Positions 33,854 to 44,839 of a stretch of DNA of 64,000 bases are shown here, one piece after another. Position numbers and translations under genes: made by a program. This stretch comes from Petrosia ficiformis (Eukaryota; Porifera; Demospongiae; Haplosclerida; Petrosiidae): the NCBI GenBank assembly GCA_947044365.1, contig OX345636.1:54229746-54293745 (forward strand), read 5' to 3'. The notes beneath the pieces are model-generated. The model saw nothing but the letters and a program-made list of their open reading frames with translations. It did not search any database and was not told the DNA's origin. How positions within the stretch are numbered: the first letter of the stretch is position 1; each line of letters opens with the position of its first letter.

Positions 33854-34911
33854 CAGGGTTTCATTTAGGGGGGGGGGGGCAATCGCCCCCCCTTGGGAAT
33901 TTGGTTGCCCAAAAATATTTTTAATGTTAATAGTTAGCTGAATACAACCCAAAAAAAAAAACAACAACAAAACTTAACCCTTAGAGCACTGAGCCTGTTT
34001 TTCAAAATTCTTCCCATTTCCAACACTGGCGACTCTATTGCATATAATGTGGCCACCGTTCACTTTCTCTACCCCAAACTTGGCTCCTTTTCCGACATGG
34101 AGTACTACTTCCACCAACTTGCTAACCGGGACTCGAAAGTCCCCAAGCGCTTCGTAGGATCAAATCAAATGCAGTGCTCTCCCTCTTTTGACTGGAACTG
34201 GGGCTAACAAAATGACCCCACTGCATGTTGGCACCAGCTACACCCACGATTTCAGGTTTCACAGCAAGGAAAATGCCTCAGGTACCCACCAGAGTGCATG
34301 AGCGTGGTCAAAAAATGCAAAATTCGGCAGCAGGGATGGGGCTGTGAACTCCCACATTAACAGGGGGACACCCCCCTTTAAAATTCCCCCCCGTAATTGT
34401 TATTTAGGCCAAAGGGTGGGTGAAAAACCATCAACTTTTTTAGCCACGTTCATCGGCTTGTGCCTGATGCCAATTACAAGCATTTGGACAGCTTCGTGTA
34501 GCTAGGGACAGGCAGCGAACCACATAGGGGTGAAATGTCACATATATGTGAGTGTGTGACATCAGTGCTCTAAGGGTTAAGTAGTTCAACCTAAACTGCT
34601 ATTCTTATACTCTTTCTGTTCCATACATCTACAATATCTTCAAGGTCACTATCTGTCAGTTTGTCTGGGGACTCAATTTTGGGTTTATATTCCAAAAATA
34701 GTATCTCAAACAGTTACATCATTGTGGTCTGAAAATGAACCAGAAATGACCTCAGAGAGTCTAACACTAAAAACATCACTCAGGGGAGCATGCCCCCAAA
34801 CCCCCCTAGGCAGTTGCTGTGCAGAGCACACCAACCCTATACATCGCCCCCCAAAGTTCTCAGCATTCAAATTTTGCCCCCCCCTTGGCAATTTTTCTAA
34901 ATGAAAGCCTG
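33854..34911. mobile_element. Insertion in the tandem array with 5-bp TGAGA duplication
   Basis: The ends are CAGGGTTTCATTTAG and CTAAATGAAAGCCTG (inverted), flanked on both sides by TGAGA. The uninterrupted site is present in the neighbouring unit at about 35,578-35,605 ('ctatgagatgggtgaaaac'), which proves the insertion boundaries. G- and C-tracts lie next to both ends. It carries a nested piggyBac-like MITE. The family is unclear; CAGG.TTTC termini are hAT-like, but hAT normally makes 8-bp duplications. Confidence 0.7.
33974..34580 (+). mobile_element. piggyBac-like TTAA MITE, copy 3 (best ends)
   Basis: It is TTAA-CCCTTAGAGCACTGA at the left and TCAGTGCTCTAAGGG-TTAA at the right, a perfect 15-bp inverted repeat. 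The interior matches copies 1 and 2. It lies inside the 33,854-34,911 insertion. Confidence 0.78.
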
Positions 34912-37025
34912 TGAGATGGGTGAAAACACTTACTCTGAAAGTTCATTTTTTCTCTTTGAATTTAAATTGTTGAAAATGAAAACCACAAATGATATGAATG
35001 TGTTAATGAGTGCATGTGTGTACTTTTAGGTGCTGAGTTCGTATTTTTGGGAAACTTTTCATTACGAGTAGCCGTTTTCTAGTTGCAGTCATTTGTCTTT
35101 GTTTTTGTCCTATTGACCTTTAGGGGCCTAATGGTTATACGATAGATATGATAACTTAAAAATGGTCAAAACATGTACACATACACTCAATAAACATGTC
35201 TACATAGAATATTTAGTGTATCGCTATTGTCAGATTTTCCGATTGTCATTTAATCATTACAGTGTGTATAATGGAGTTTGTATGAGTTTAACATGAATAA
35301 ATTAAAAACCACAAATCACATGAATGTGTTATATGGTGCATTTGTGTACTTTTAGGTGCTGAGTTCATATTTTTTGGAATTTTTCGATTACGAGTAGCCA
35401 TTTTGTTGTTGTACTCAATTTGCTTTGTTTTGGCCCAATTGACCTTTAGGGGCCTAATGGTTATTTGATACATTGTGTAGATATGATAACTTAAAAATGG
35501 TCAGAATATGTACACATACACTCAATAAACATGTCTACATAGGTTATTTAGTGTATCGCGACATTTTCATTTGACAATGGTGAATTAACTATGAGATGGG
35601 TGAAAACACTTACTCATTTTTTCTCTTTGAATTTAAATTGTTGAAAATGAAAACCACAAATGATATGAATGTGTTAATGAGTGCATTTGTGTACTTTTAG
35701 GTGCTGAGTTCATATTTTTGGGAAATTTTTCATTATGAGTAGCTGTTTTCTAGTTACAGTCATTTGTCTTTGTTTTTGTCCTATTGACCTTTAGGGGCCT
35801 AATGGTTATTTGGTAGATATGATAACTTAAAAATGGTCAAAACATGTACACATACACTCAATAAACATGTCTACATAGAATATTTAGTGTATCGCTATTG
35901 TCAGATTTTCCGATTGTCATTTAATCATTACAGTGTGTATAATGGAGTTTGTATGAGTTTAACATGAATAAATTAAAAACCACAAATCACATGAATGTGT
36001 TATACGGTGCATTTGTGTACATTTAGGTGCTGAGTTCATATTTTTTGGAATTTTTCGATTACGAGTAGCCATTTTGTTGTTATACTCAATTTGCTTTGTT
36101 TTTGCCCAATTGACCTTTAGGGGCCTGATGGTTATTTGATTGATATGATAACTTAAAAATGAATAAATTAAAAACCACAAATCACATGAATGTGTTAATG
36201 AGTGCATTTGTGTACTTTTAGGTGCTGAGTTCATATTTTTGGGAAACTTTTGATGACGAGTAGTCGTTTTCTAGTTACAGTCATTTATCTTTGTTTCTGT
36301 CCTATTGACCTTTAGGGTCCTAATGGTTATTTGGTAGATATGATAACTCAAGTTATTTGTGTACAGTGTATCAATTCCTGTCAAAATGCCAATATTTCAT
36401 AATGTTATAGATTGACTTCTAATTACTTGACTGTAATAATTATACGTCTAGTGATTTTTACATTCATTACACTTTCTTGTATGATGTAATATAAAGATAA
36501 TTCGGCTATGACATGATGTATGAACATGATGAATGTGTGAGGACGTGTTGCGTAATTAAATTTCACTGTATTGGAAAATGAATCATCCTCAATTGGATTG
36601 AAATGAAGAGAATTCATTATAATTACAAAATGGCTGCTCGTATTTGAAAAATTCTGAAAGGTTTGAACTCAGCACCTTAAATTACACAAATACACCAACT
36701 ATTCATAGGGTTTGTGGTTTTCAAGGTGTAGCTATGAACATACATGGCAATTTCATCACATTTATATATAATTTTATGAGGTGCTGAGTAAGTATATACA
36801 ACATGTCAAGGATGGACTCTATTGAGTCTTTGTTTATCCTCACCACATCACATACACACTCATCACATAACAATAAAGTACTTAGGTTTTAGTTTTTCAC
36901 TACAGTGATTACATTGTTACTGCCTATATTAATTCAGAACAGGACATTCTCAATCTGAAAGCAATTATTCTCAAAGTTAAAATTTAATGGTTCAAAAATT
37001 TGCTATAGAAACCAGGAAAACCACA

Positions 37026-38456
37026 TACAGCTCAATGATAGCATACACCTTTTAAACTACACTATAATAATGGCTATCTTGCCTGCATCCATTTCGGTGA
37101 TGGATCAGCTGGCCAGGAATAGACAAGTGCCATAACTACATCCCATTTGATGATGGGTCAACTGATGAGATGTAAAAGGATCATGCTGAAAGAATAACTC
37201 CTTCATAATATAATATAGAGATATAATCATGGTTTGACATTGTATCACGCTCAAAGAAGGTTACTATTCATCATAATTATCAAGTTATCCGGGTTGATGA
37301 GTTGATAAGGTTAATGGTTTATAACCAGTGGGTATAATACTGTAATATACATGAAGTATACATACATTTGTATATACTAACCAAATTTACAGATTAGCAT
37401 CCGTATGCCTATCATTGTGTAGTAAAATTCACTTGCTGTTCTTGCTTGAAGCAGTGTTAGGCGTGGTCAAAGGTGAGGCCACGCCTGAGAGGCTGAGCCC
37501 GACTAAGCGTTATGTCATGATATCTGTACTGTTATAAAGATTGCTGTGCCTTCACAGCGCAACCTGTTTGATTGGAATACGTCAGGTGGGTTTCCAAGTA
37601 AGTGTATTCTTCCATCACGTGAGTCCATCGGGCTTGTACCATTCAACAAATGCTGCCAGAAGAGGATTGGCCTCAGTATACTAACGGTGACATATTGAGT
37701 ATGCCATCTGTCCACTGAAGAGATATTAGCACATTGTGTTTATGTTTAACTGACTGTAAGAGATAGCTTGACAAAATAATTTTCTTTTTTTCTGCAGACT
37801 AAGGAAATTCAACAAGAATGAAGTCAGAGCTAGTAACTAATTAACATACAATAGAGTTATTGGTATTATAATTATATTTATTAGTATTTTAATATATATA
37901 ATTCCTATTTGTCTGTTGTGAATATATACATAGGTATAGTTCTAGATCTGGAAACTTTGAGTGGTATGCAGACTTTGCATATCAATAAAAGCCTCATATC
38001 TTTCAAACAGTATACTCGGCATACCATTGATATCATAATATTAATTGGATTTTCTCTGCATATCAATGATATACATATATCTGCATAACTCTGTATATGC
38101 AATGCCGATTTGCAGTGCAAGTTAGTCCAGATTTGTAAATACTGACTACTTTAGTATCATTTAGTAAATATATGTCTACTAGCATCTTTACAGGTATATA
38201 TTTAGTTAATCCCCATCACGAACCACATGGGCATTATTTTGTTTAAAATGAGATCAGGTGACTAGTATGTGAAAAAGTGATTGGCTCAGTGTCTTGTGAT
38301 ATGCAATAATAATTACATATAATAGTTACAACACCTCTAGGTGGGCTGTATCTGACAGTTACAAATACAGAGGTGGTATAGTATCAACTGATTTGTTTGT
38401 TGAGTTAGTGCATGTGGTTTCTAGCTATCTAAAATTCACTTTGGTTTTTGCAGTGA
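37026..38456. other. Intergenic region, no gene recognised
   Basis: An 'aggcgtgg...ccacgcct' palindrome lies near 37,458-37,487. A plus-strand frame after 'ccttcacag' at 37,555 reads RNLFDWNTSGGFPSK and continues to a stop near 37,700, but has no recognised domain. Nothing else stands out. Confidence 0.4.
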
Positions 38457-39068
38457 TTAAGGTGGTACTAGGGAGTGGGCGGATGCGACTCCAATCAGTT
38501 TCAAAATAGAATATTATATAATATGACTCTAACCTGGTGTAATAGGAACCTTCAAATCTTCCGATCAGCTTTATATTGTCCCGTAATTGAAGAAATATTG
38601 TTAAAATCGCCATTTTTTCAATTAACATAAGTAGTTTTAAGTACAAACCACAAAAGCCACGCCCACCATACATGGCGTGCACCAAGTACAACGTATTTTC
38701 AGAAAAGTTACGAAGCCGTTTTCTGCAAATTCATTTTACTTTTAAAGTTACAAGAGGCTGAAGAAAGCTGAATTCTGTAGCTTTTCACTGAAACCATAAA
38801 ATTTACCTTTCTAGACACTATCAAACTCCGATCTTTCTCAGACAGCAACTACAGTTACCCCGCCATTGTTTCCCACCCGTGGGCCGTGTTTAGCTTTGTT
38901 TCTGAAAATAAACTATCAGTCAAAACATTTAGGCCCAATAATTATACCCCTGGGTGGGTGTGGCTTCCAAAAAATACAGAATGGAACTAGATTGTATGCA
39001 GCAAGAAGCTTGCAAGACTAGAAACTGATTGGAGTAGCATCCGCCCACGGAAAAGACTACAACCTTAA
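38457..39068. mobile_element. TTAA-flanked DNA element with long TIRs
   Basis: The left side is TTAA-GGTGGTACTAGGGAG and on through 'gtgggcggatgcgactcc' and 'aatcagtttc'; the right side is the inverse ('gaaactgattggagtagc', 'atccgcccac', 'ctacaacc') followed by TTAA. The interior has no transposase motif. The TTAA duplication suggests a Kolobok- or piggyBac-type mover. Confidence 0.65.
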
Positions 39069-39336
39069 GAGGTATAAATGATTTTAGCACTTGTGGTTTC
39101 CTCGATACACCCACTTAACATTTATAATTATATACCATATAATTATTTTATTGACCTTTTGAGGGAGTACATTTTTTGAATCATTATTGTAAGTGGCATG
39201 TTTGAAATTTGTTGTTAAAATTATAATTATTCAAAACAAAATTTATAAATGAGAAAATTTTAATTGAAATTTTCCATACATTCACTCCAAATAATTGCAA
39301 AATTAAAGTGAGCCAAGACATACACTATCAACAGTA

Positions 39337-39719
39337 CTATTTTGTAAAATAGAACCCAATGGAATCTATGGCATCGCCAGCTCTTCCATAAAAAGCAACA
39401 ATATCTTTGAGCCACAAAAAGGTCAGTACCGGTACCTCCAAATGGGCCATATTGTCGCTTTTCTCCAGAAGACAGTTCAGTGAGAATAGCAATACTTCTG
39501 ACCAAGTCAAGACTACCTTGAAGGTCAGAAGAAGGTCCAGTACCAGTCAGACCAACAATTGCTGTAATTGTCTCTCCTTGTGATAGTGTTACAGAGTTAT
39601 ATACATTATCAGCAGTTCCATGTACTTCAGTTGTAAGTGTGGAACCTGAAGACAGACTATACTGGGTACGTATTCCTCTTATGACAGTTGAAGTATCCCA
39701 TATTTCAATTTTTGTAATA
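39337..39719 (-). pseudogene. Jacalin-like lectin domain exon with an apparent frameshift
   Basis: After an acceptor ('cttatacag') at 39,720 the minus strand reads ITKIEIWDTSTVIRGI, TQYSLSSGSTLTTEVHGT, ETITAIVGLTG, LVRSIAILTELSSGEKRQ, YGPFGGTGTDLF and, in another frame, DIVAFYGRAGDAIDSIGFYF followed by TK and TAG. This is the beta-prism jacalin-like fold (carbohydrate binding): the YGPFGG-TG motif and the closing GRAG-AIDSIGFYF are typical of animal ZG16-like and sponge lectins. The frame changes between TDLFVAQ and DIVAFY near 39,405. It is either a sequencing or assembly error or a disabled gene. Upstream exons, including any signal peptide, were not found. Confidence 0.72.
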
Positions 39720-39737
39720 CTGTATAAGAAATTCTTG

Positions 39738-41571
39738 ATGAGATCTAGAATGCACTCTTATATATATACACTGGATGAGTAGACCATTGTAATAACAAGT
39801 GGTATTTATCATGATCTTTCCCAGACATAATTATAGAACAATATAAACAGCTCTAGAGAAAGTCCAGTAAATTATTATACAGCTGTAATGTTAAGTCAAT
39901 TCTGCATGTTTGTTCCAACCCTGCATAAATAGTAAACCTTATAAAGTTCCCAATGAACAATATAAACATGCCTGTGGGAAAGTCAATTGCTAAGTCCTCT
40001 CAAATAACCATAATTATCATGAACACTCCCATTACATATATAGACCAATAAATGAACAGGCCTGTATTGTAAGCTGTTTATATAAATTCTAATAATAAGC
40101 ATAATACGAACATGAATATAATCATCTTTTCACAACCCTCTTAAAGTATACATATATATTGTTCTATACAACAATTGAAACAAAATTTACCTCAAATAGG
40201 TACATGTAGTGGTTTCGTCTTCATGCATAATTATAAGGATCACAAAATAATATTGTATTTGTATTACACAAATTATCAATTGTAGTCATGCAGGGTTGAA
40301 CACACACAGGTCACTTAATAGTGTTGTAGCTTACTATCCTAGCATATATTAAACCTGATATATCCCAATACACCTATCATAATTTTTATAAAACATAATA
40401 ATATATAAATAACAACATATGTGTAAGCAATATAATATATAACTATGTATATTAACAGGAGCTAATTATGAATGCCACGAAGGAGTGTCAAACACTAGTG
40501 TATTTTACAATTCATCTGTTGTCAAATGACATGCTTTACTAAATTAATTTCCTTATAATATGGAAAATACAATTACCCATCAACCAGTGTAAATAATAGA
40601 AGGGAGAAAGTATGCTACTTGCTATACCATTGTACAAACACCATCCATAAAGTAGAATGCTGTATACTTCAGTGTATCTTCGATTATTCCAATTTTATCA
40701 GGTCTTTGTTTACTTAGCTGAAATTATTATCATGGCAATCCCTCGGTCTTCTCCTTGTTTAGCAAATTAGAAGTGTGCAAAGATGGCTACAACTGGAGAA
40801 GAGTTTCTTGAATACTTGCAACAAAGTGCACATCAAGTGTGATAAACAATTACTATAATAGAAGTTACATCTCACTACCCACAAAGTTGACACAAACCCT
40901 TACCAGTAACAGTTGGATACTCATGGAGCTCATAAGCTCCCAATGTTTTTAGCTTTTGTGATTACGAAAAATCTTAATCGTGTCATAATACATCATGATC
41001 AACTTATTATACTTCTCTCTACAGCTGATATATTGAATCTATAATCAGGAATCATAAGATTACCTATCACTGACAGTAATAATAAAATTTAACATTCTCT
41101 TTTCCTACAAGTTTCATTTATGTGTATTATTACTAAAATTATAATATTTATATATACTATAGATGTAGACTTACTTGTAAATATCGATACCTCAACATAC
41201 TCCTCCATTATTGAGATTTCAGCATCAGTACGCATGAGATTGCATTTCCTTATTTCCATCTTATGCAAAGTGATTGCCGATACATTCCCTATGTTGAATT
41301 ACACCTTGTAGTTACATACTGGATAACGTGGTATGGAGGAGAGTAATAATGCTGCCAATGTCTGTGATAGCAGCAAATAGTCTGTGTGTTGTGATACAGA
41401 AATAGTAAACAGAGTCTAAAGGTTCAAGAATTTGATGCTTTTCTGTAATACACATCTGAAGTGAATAGTGTGCTTACAATCTGTGGTTGATAGCGAGGTT
41501 AAAGTCTCTGAGCATTTTCCTGCAAAACTGTTTGAGTATGTCCCTTGTATACTCCAATAATTACGTCTCAG
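39738..41571. other. Intergenic region, no gene recognised
   Basis: AT-rich sequence with no convincing exon, RNA gene or repeat. Upstream exons of the jacalin-like gene should lie here but could not be identified. Confidence 0.4.
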
Positions 41572-41579
41572 GAATGTTC

Positions 41580-41989
41580 TAGTGATGGGCGATACCGATA
41601 CTCAAGTACTCGATACTTCGATTCCAGGCGCAGATGTAATGGCACCGAACACAGTCGATACCAAAGACCACACCCACTTAACGTTAATATTACTTAATAA
41701 TTATTATTCTAAAAGCGCGCTGCGTTAATTAAAAATGACTTAAAATTTAAAAAAATTAATTTAAAATTTTAAAATTAAAACAGGTTATGAAGATTGCAGT
41801 AATAATTAAAACACCGTCATGGTGGCACACAATCAAATTGCAAAGGTCTTGGCTTGCCACGCCCCAAAGTATTACTACGTGCGCATGCGCACTCTTTATA
41901 ACTCGGTATCGTACTCGATACCATCGATACTGGGAAGAAAAGTAATCGGAATCGTATCGAAATCAAAATTGTGGTATCGCCCATCACTA
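41580..41989. mobile_element. hAT MITE with perfect 8-bp target duplication
   Basis: The ends TAGTGATGGGCGATACC and GGTATCGCCCATCACTA are perfectly inverted over 17 bp. The flanks are GAATGTTC on both sides (41,572-41,579 and 41,990-41,997), the 8-bp duplication expected of hAT. The interior is rich in 'gatacc' and 'cgatac' motifs. No coding capacity. Confidence 0.9.
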
Positions 41990-42080
41990 GAATGTTCTAA
42001 TTAATAATAAATTATTATTAATTAGTGTAGGTGTGGTTGACTGTGAAACAGCTAAACAAAAAATTCTAATCAAGTTGTGT

Positions 42081-42106
42081 TTAGGAAGCACATATCAAGT
42101 GAGTTT
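42081..42106 (+). promoter_or_regulatory. 26-nt conserved upstream core, copy 3, upstream of NLR gene B
   Basis: TTAGGAAGCACATATCAAGT + GAGTTT with ATCAA|GTGAGT as potential donor, 2.25 kb before the gene B ATG. It matches the core upstream of gene A. A promoter or untranslated-exon role is inference. Confidence 0.35.
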
Positions 42107-42322
42107 TATGTATAAGTTTATTCTAAAATAAGAAAGTGATGTGATATCATGTACTGAGTCACTGCCTGTAGTTATCGGCACACAAACTCATAGGCTATTG
42201 TATTTTAAATGTTCTATGGGTTTGGTTTATCTATAAGTAAACCTCTGTGGTGTAGAAAGCTCACTCACCATATGTTATTAATAGATGGCCTATAGTTTTA
42301 TTAATACTCATTTACCCTGGAA

Positions 42323-42544
42323 CAGTGTTTTTGATAAGCTCACATGGCACACCATTGGCCCATAGAGCTTCTTATTTGGCACTGCACAGTTCTCTCTTTG
42401 GTCCAGTGGCGCAGGTAATTATAATAATATTATCACTAACAGCATTAACTCTTAGTTAATTGGCTCAACATGTATTCTCAATGGCGCACACACTGACTAT
42501 TTTTGAGCCAATTTGGCAAGCTTCAAAAGTTATCAAAAACTCTG
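42323..42544. mobile_element. hAT MITE (CAGTGTTTTTGATAAG family) with 8-bp duplication
   Basis: It starts CAGTGTTTTTGATAAG, ends TTATCAAAAACTCTG, and is flanked by CCCTGGAA on both sides (42,315-42,322 and 42,545-42,552). Related copies lie at 53,464 and 28,650. Confidence 0.88.
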
Positions 42545-42552
42545 CCCTGGAA

Positions 42553-43645
42553 GGACTGAGTATGTTATTTCCCAATTTCAAATACTTAAATATGTAGGCA
42601 GGGTAACTGAATTCAGGTTTTGAGGGAGTACTGTAGTCAGGTGTACCACTACTGAATAAGTGGCAAAGCCAAAGTAGTTTACTGTAGTCTTGCATAACAA
42701 GCCCCTCCCACTCTATTCAAATTGGAAGGGTCTGGGAGATGTGTGTCGAAGCAGTTGTCTAGTACTTTTAACAGGATATCTGGTGATTTCACTTAAGATT
42801 AAGTAGAGGCGGTTGGATAAGTATGGAGAAATCGAAACTACAAAAGGGATTAAACCTTAGAGGAGAAGTAGATTGAAGTAATTAAAGATTTTCTTTGCCA
42901 ACTGGCTATGTGAATAACTTCGCATAGTTAGCCTCTCTTTACATTTTTGTGAAATCACTGGATCATTGGAGGAATGCTTCAAAACTGATCTCCCAGACCC
43001 TTCCTGATTTGTTAAAATCAGAAGAGCTGGCTACATGAGACTAAGTTTTCCATGTGCAGTATAAGTCCATAGCTTACCTCTAGCTGTGAGATGTCATATA
43101 AACATAATTATGTACATATTAGCATTGAAAGAAATGGGATATATACAAGCTGAATGGCTTACCAAATACAAGCACTTGAAGTGCTCCATCTAGCTTGAAA
43201 AGCATCCAAAAGTGTTTTAGTGTCGAAATGTCACATATGTGACTAATCTTCTAGGATGAGTACATAATTGTGATGGAGCGTTGTTTGATTTTCATTACAC
43301 AATTTTTCTGCCCAATAAGAATTTCTATAATTCTTGATGTTAATTGAACAGCAAGGATGTAATTAAGTTTTCTGGTCAATGGTTACAATTATAATTAGTT
43401 ACTAACTCATGATGTAATGATTAGAATCTATCAAAACTATAATTCTTTTAAACAGTAATTCTTCTAAAATACACTACACATCTCACAGATATTATTACTG
43501 CTTTGATCTAATAAACATTCCACTAAGATGAAATTAATGACACATAGACTCCCTGACATCCTTCATGAAAAATCACCTTAACGCCATTCTGCTCGTTACA
43601 GACAATTGTTGGCTGTTGATCAAACTATTGATTTGTATTGTTCAT
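42553..43645. other. Intergenic region, no gene recognised
   Basis: A short segment near 43,155-43,240 ('caagcacttgaagtgctcc', 'cacatatgtgac') resembles sequence near 31,925-31,985. No exon or complete element was recognised. Confidence 0.4.
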
Positions 43646-44240
43646 TAGGGCTGGGCGATAGTACTGATAGTTTCACTATCGTAATATTAACTGTTAATAC
43701 TATGTACACTTAAGTAAACCACATTAATACCGCCTGTAAACAGTTTTTATAGTAGCTCTTTTGTAGTTGCTGACTTATTACGTATGTCAACAAATAGAAT
43801 GGAATTACCTTTAGAAGCAGTCCTGCATGGAAACACTTTGGTTCTCCCTCTAAAGATGGCCAAATTATTGAACAAGATTTAAAAAAAAAGAAGTACAGTG
43901 CATTGCAAGCTTGTTCCAAGATCATTAAATACAGTGGGAACACTTCAAATTTACGATTTCACTTAACAACAGTGTTTGTTTAAATCATTACCAAAGAGTA
44001 TGTCTACTACCAGACAACGTAAACAAGCTAGTCTTTCTAGCAGAAAATCTGATATAAAGTAGTTTAAACTTTAAATGTAAAGATCACTTGTCTTATAATT
44101 ACTTATTAAATTTATAACGTTGAAAAGTAATTAATAATGTGCACAGACATTACATCGTACTATTGCAATATATTCACTATCGCGGATAGTATGGCAATAA
44201 AATATCGCGATAGTGATAGTAGCACTATCGCCCAGCCCTA
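43646..44240 (+). mobile_element. hAT element with BED-finger relic
   Basis: The termini TAGGGCTGGGCGATAGT and ACTATCGCCCAGCCCTA are inverted over 17 bp. The flanks TTGTTCAT and CTGTTCAT agree at 7 of 8 positions, a slightly decayed 8-bp duplication. It contains the start of a hAT transposase and lies about 120 bp upstream of the gene B ATG exon. Confidence 0.85.
43819..43983 (+). pseudogene. BED zinc-finger relic of a hAT transposase
   Basis: The frame reads SPAWKHFGSPSKDGQIIEQD, a lysine run, ACSKIIKYSGNTSNLRFHL and then a stop. SxVWKYFG-----DG-I-EQD, C, YSGNTSNLR-HL is the BED-type finger found at the N terminus of hAT transposases. The first cysteine position reads ALQAC instead of C..C and the second histidine is lost, so zinc binding is broken. 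Confidence 0.75.
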
Positions 44241-44358
44241 CTGTTCATGATAATTAATTAAACAGAATGACAAATTTGTATTACATGTTTTTATAATTGA
44301 ATGGTGTAAGAATTTAAACATTATTATTATTTCAATTACTAGGTTTTGTGTGTATACA

Positions 44359-44839
44359 ATGGCCACACCTCAAGACACAGTTATAGATAGACGTATTGCC
44401 TATCAAGCTATTAAAGAGAACTTTATCAATCTTACTACAACTTCTATTGAACCAATATGGCTAGCACATCATTTATTTGCTTCAGATGTGATAACATTAC
44501 AACAAATGAAAGAAACTACTGATGGATGTCTTCCAAATACTGTTAAACTTAGTAAACTATTAACATTAGTACTAGAAGGGGTACAAAGAAATGGACATGT
44601 TTATACTTCATTATTAAATATCCTATCTAAAGAAGGAGATGTATACAGGTGGTTAATAGAAGGAATAAAGAACTCATATGAAAGATTATACATTAATTCT
44701 CTAACACAATCTACTGATGTACATACTGGAATACACCAGGATGTTGAATATAGTGAACCTTTTGAATACAGTACGGCTTCATCATTATCTATTGGCAGTA
44801 GCGTTTTCAATCAGAAGAGTACATCTTTTCAAAATACAG
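44359..44839 (+). CDS. Gene B exon 1: first CARD-like domain
   Basis: It starts MATPQDTVID and has [51 protein letters not shown] and [19 protein letters not shown]. It is clearly the paralogue of gene A exon 1 (same start, same helix pattern). The donor GTATAC follows 44,839; the unspliced frame would end at 44,865. Confidence 0.78.

Larger units (their letters stand above)
33310..36345. repeat. Tandem array of alternating A and B repeats (about 675-bp dimers)
   Basis: 'attgacctttaggggcctaatggttat'-type landmarks occur near 33,371, 33,695, 35,110, 35,440, 35,785, 36,110 and 36,305. Units alternate between type A ('cagtcatttgtctttg', 'tttttgtcctattgacc') and type B ('actcaatttgctttg', 'ttggcccaattgacc'), about 325-350 bp each, so the higher-order period is about 675 bp. 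The irregular gap after 33,695 is due to a 1,058-bp insertion. Confidence 0.75.
32705..37025. mobile_element. 4.3-kb foldback element with long inverted ends and internal tandem array
   Basis: The left flank (about 32,705-33,330) is repeated in reverse at about 36,655-37,025. Shared pieces include 'ggtttct.tagca.tttttg', 'atgtcctgttctgaatta', 'gataaacaaagactcaatag', 'agtccatccttgacatgttg', 'tatatacttactca.cacct' and 'gctgagttcaaacctttcag'. Between them lies the tandem array and a nested insertion. The structure resembles foldback or MITE-derived elements with long TIRs and tandem repeats. Exact ends and target duplication are not resolved; no transposase is seen. Confidence 0.6.

Noticed and set aside
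35288..36234. Minus-strand frames repeated in the 33-36 kb array (MNSAPKSTQM type)
   Set aside because: They recur only because the DNA is a tandem repeat; no domain, and the frame is short in every unit.
38425..38691. 88-codon minus-strand frame
   Set aside because: Lies within the TIR of the TTAA-flanked element and has no domain; treated as a repeat shadow.
44601..44810. Minus-strand frame antisense to gene B exon 1
   Set aside because: The plus strand is supported by homology to two other death-fold exons; the antisense frame is a shadow.
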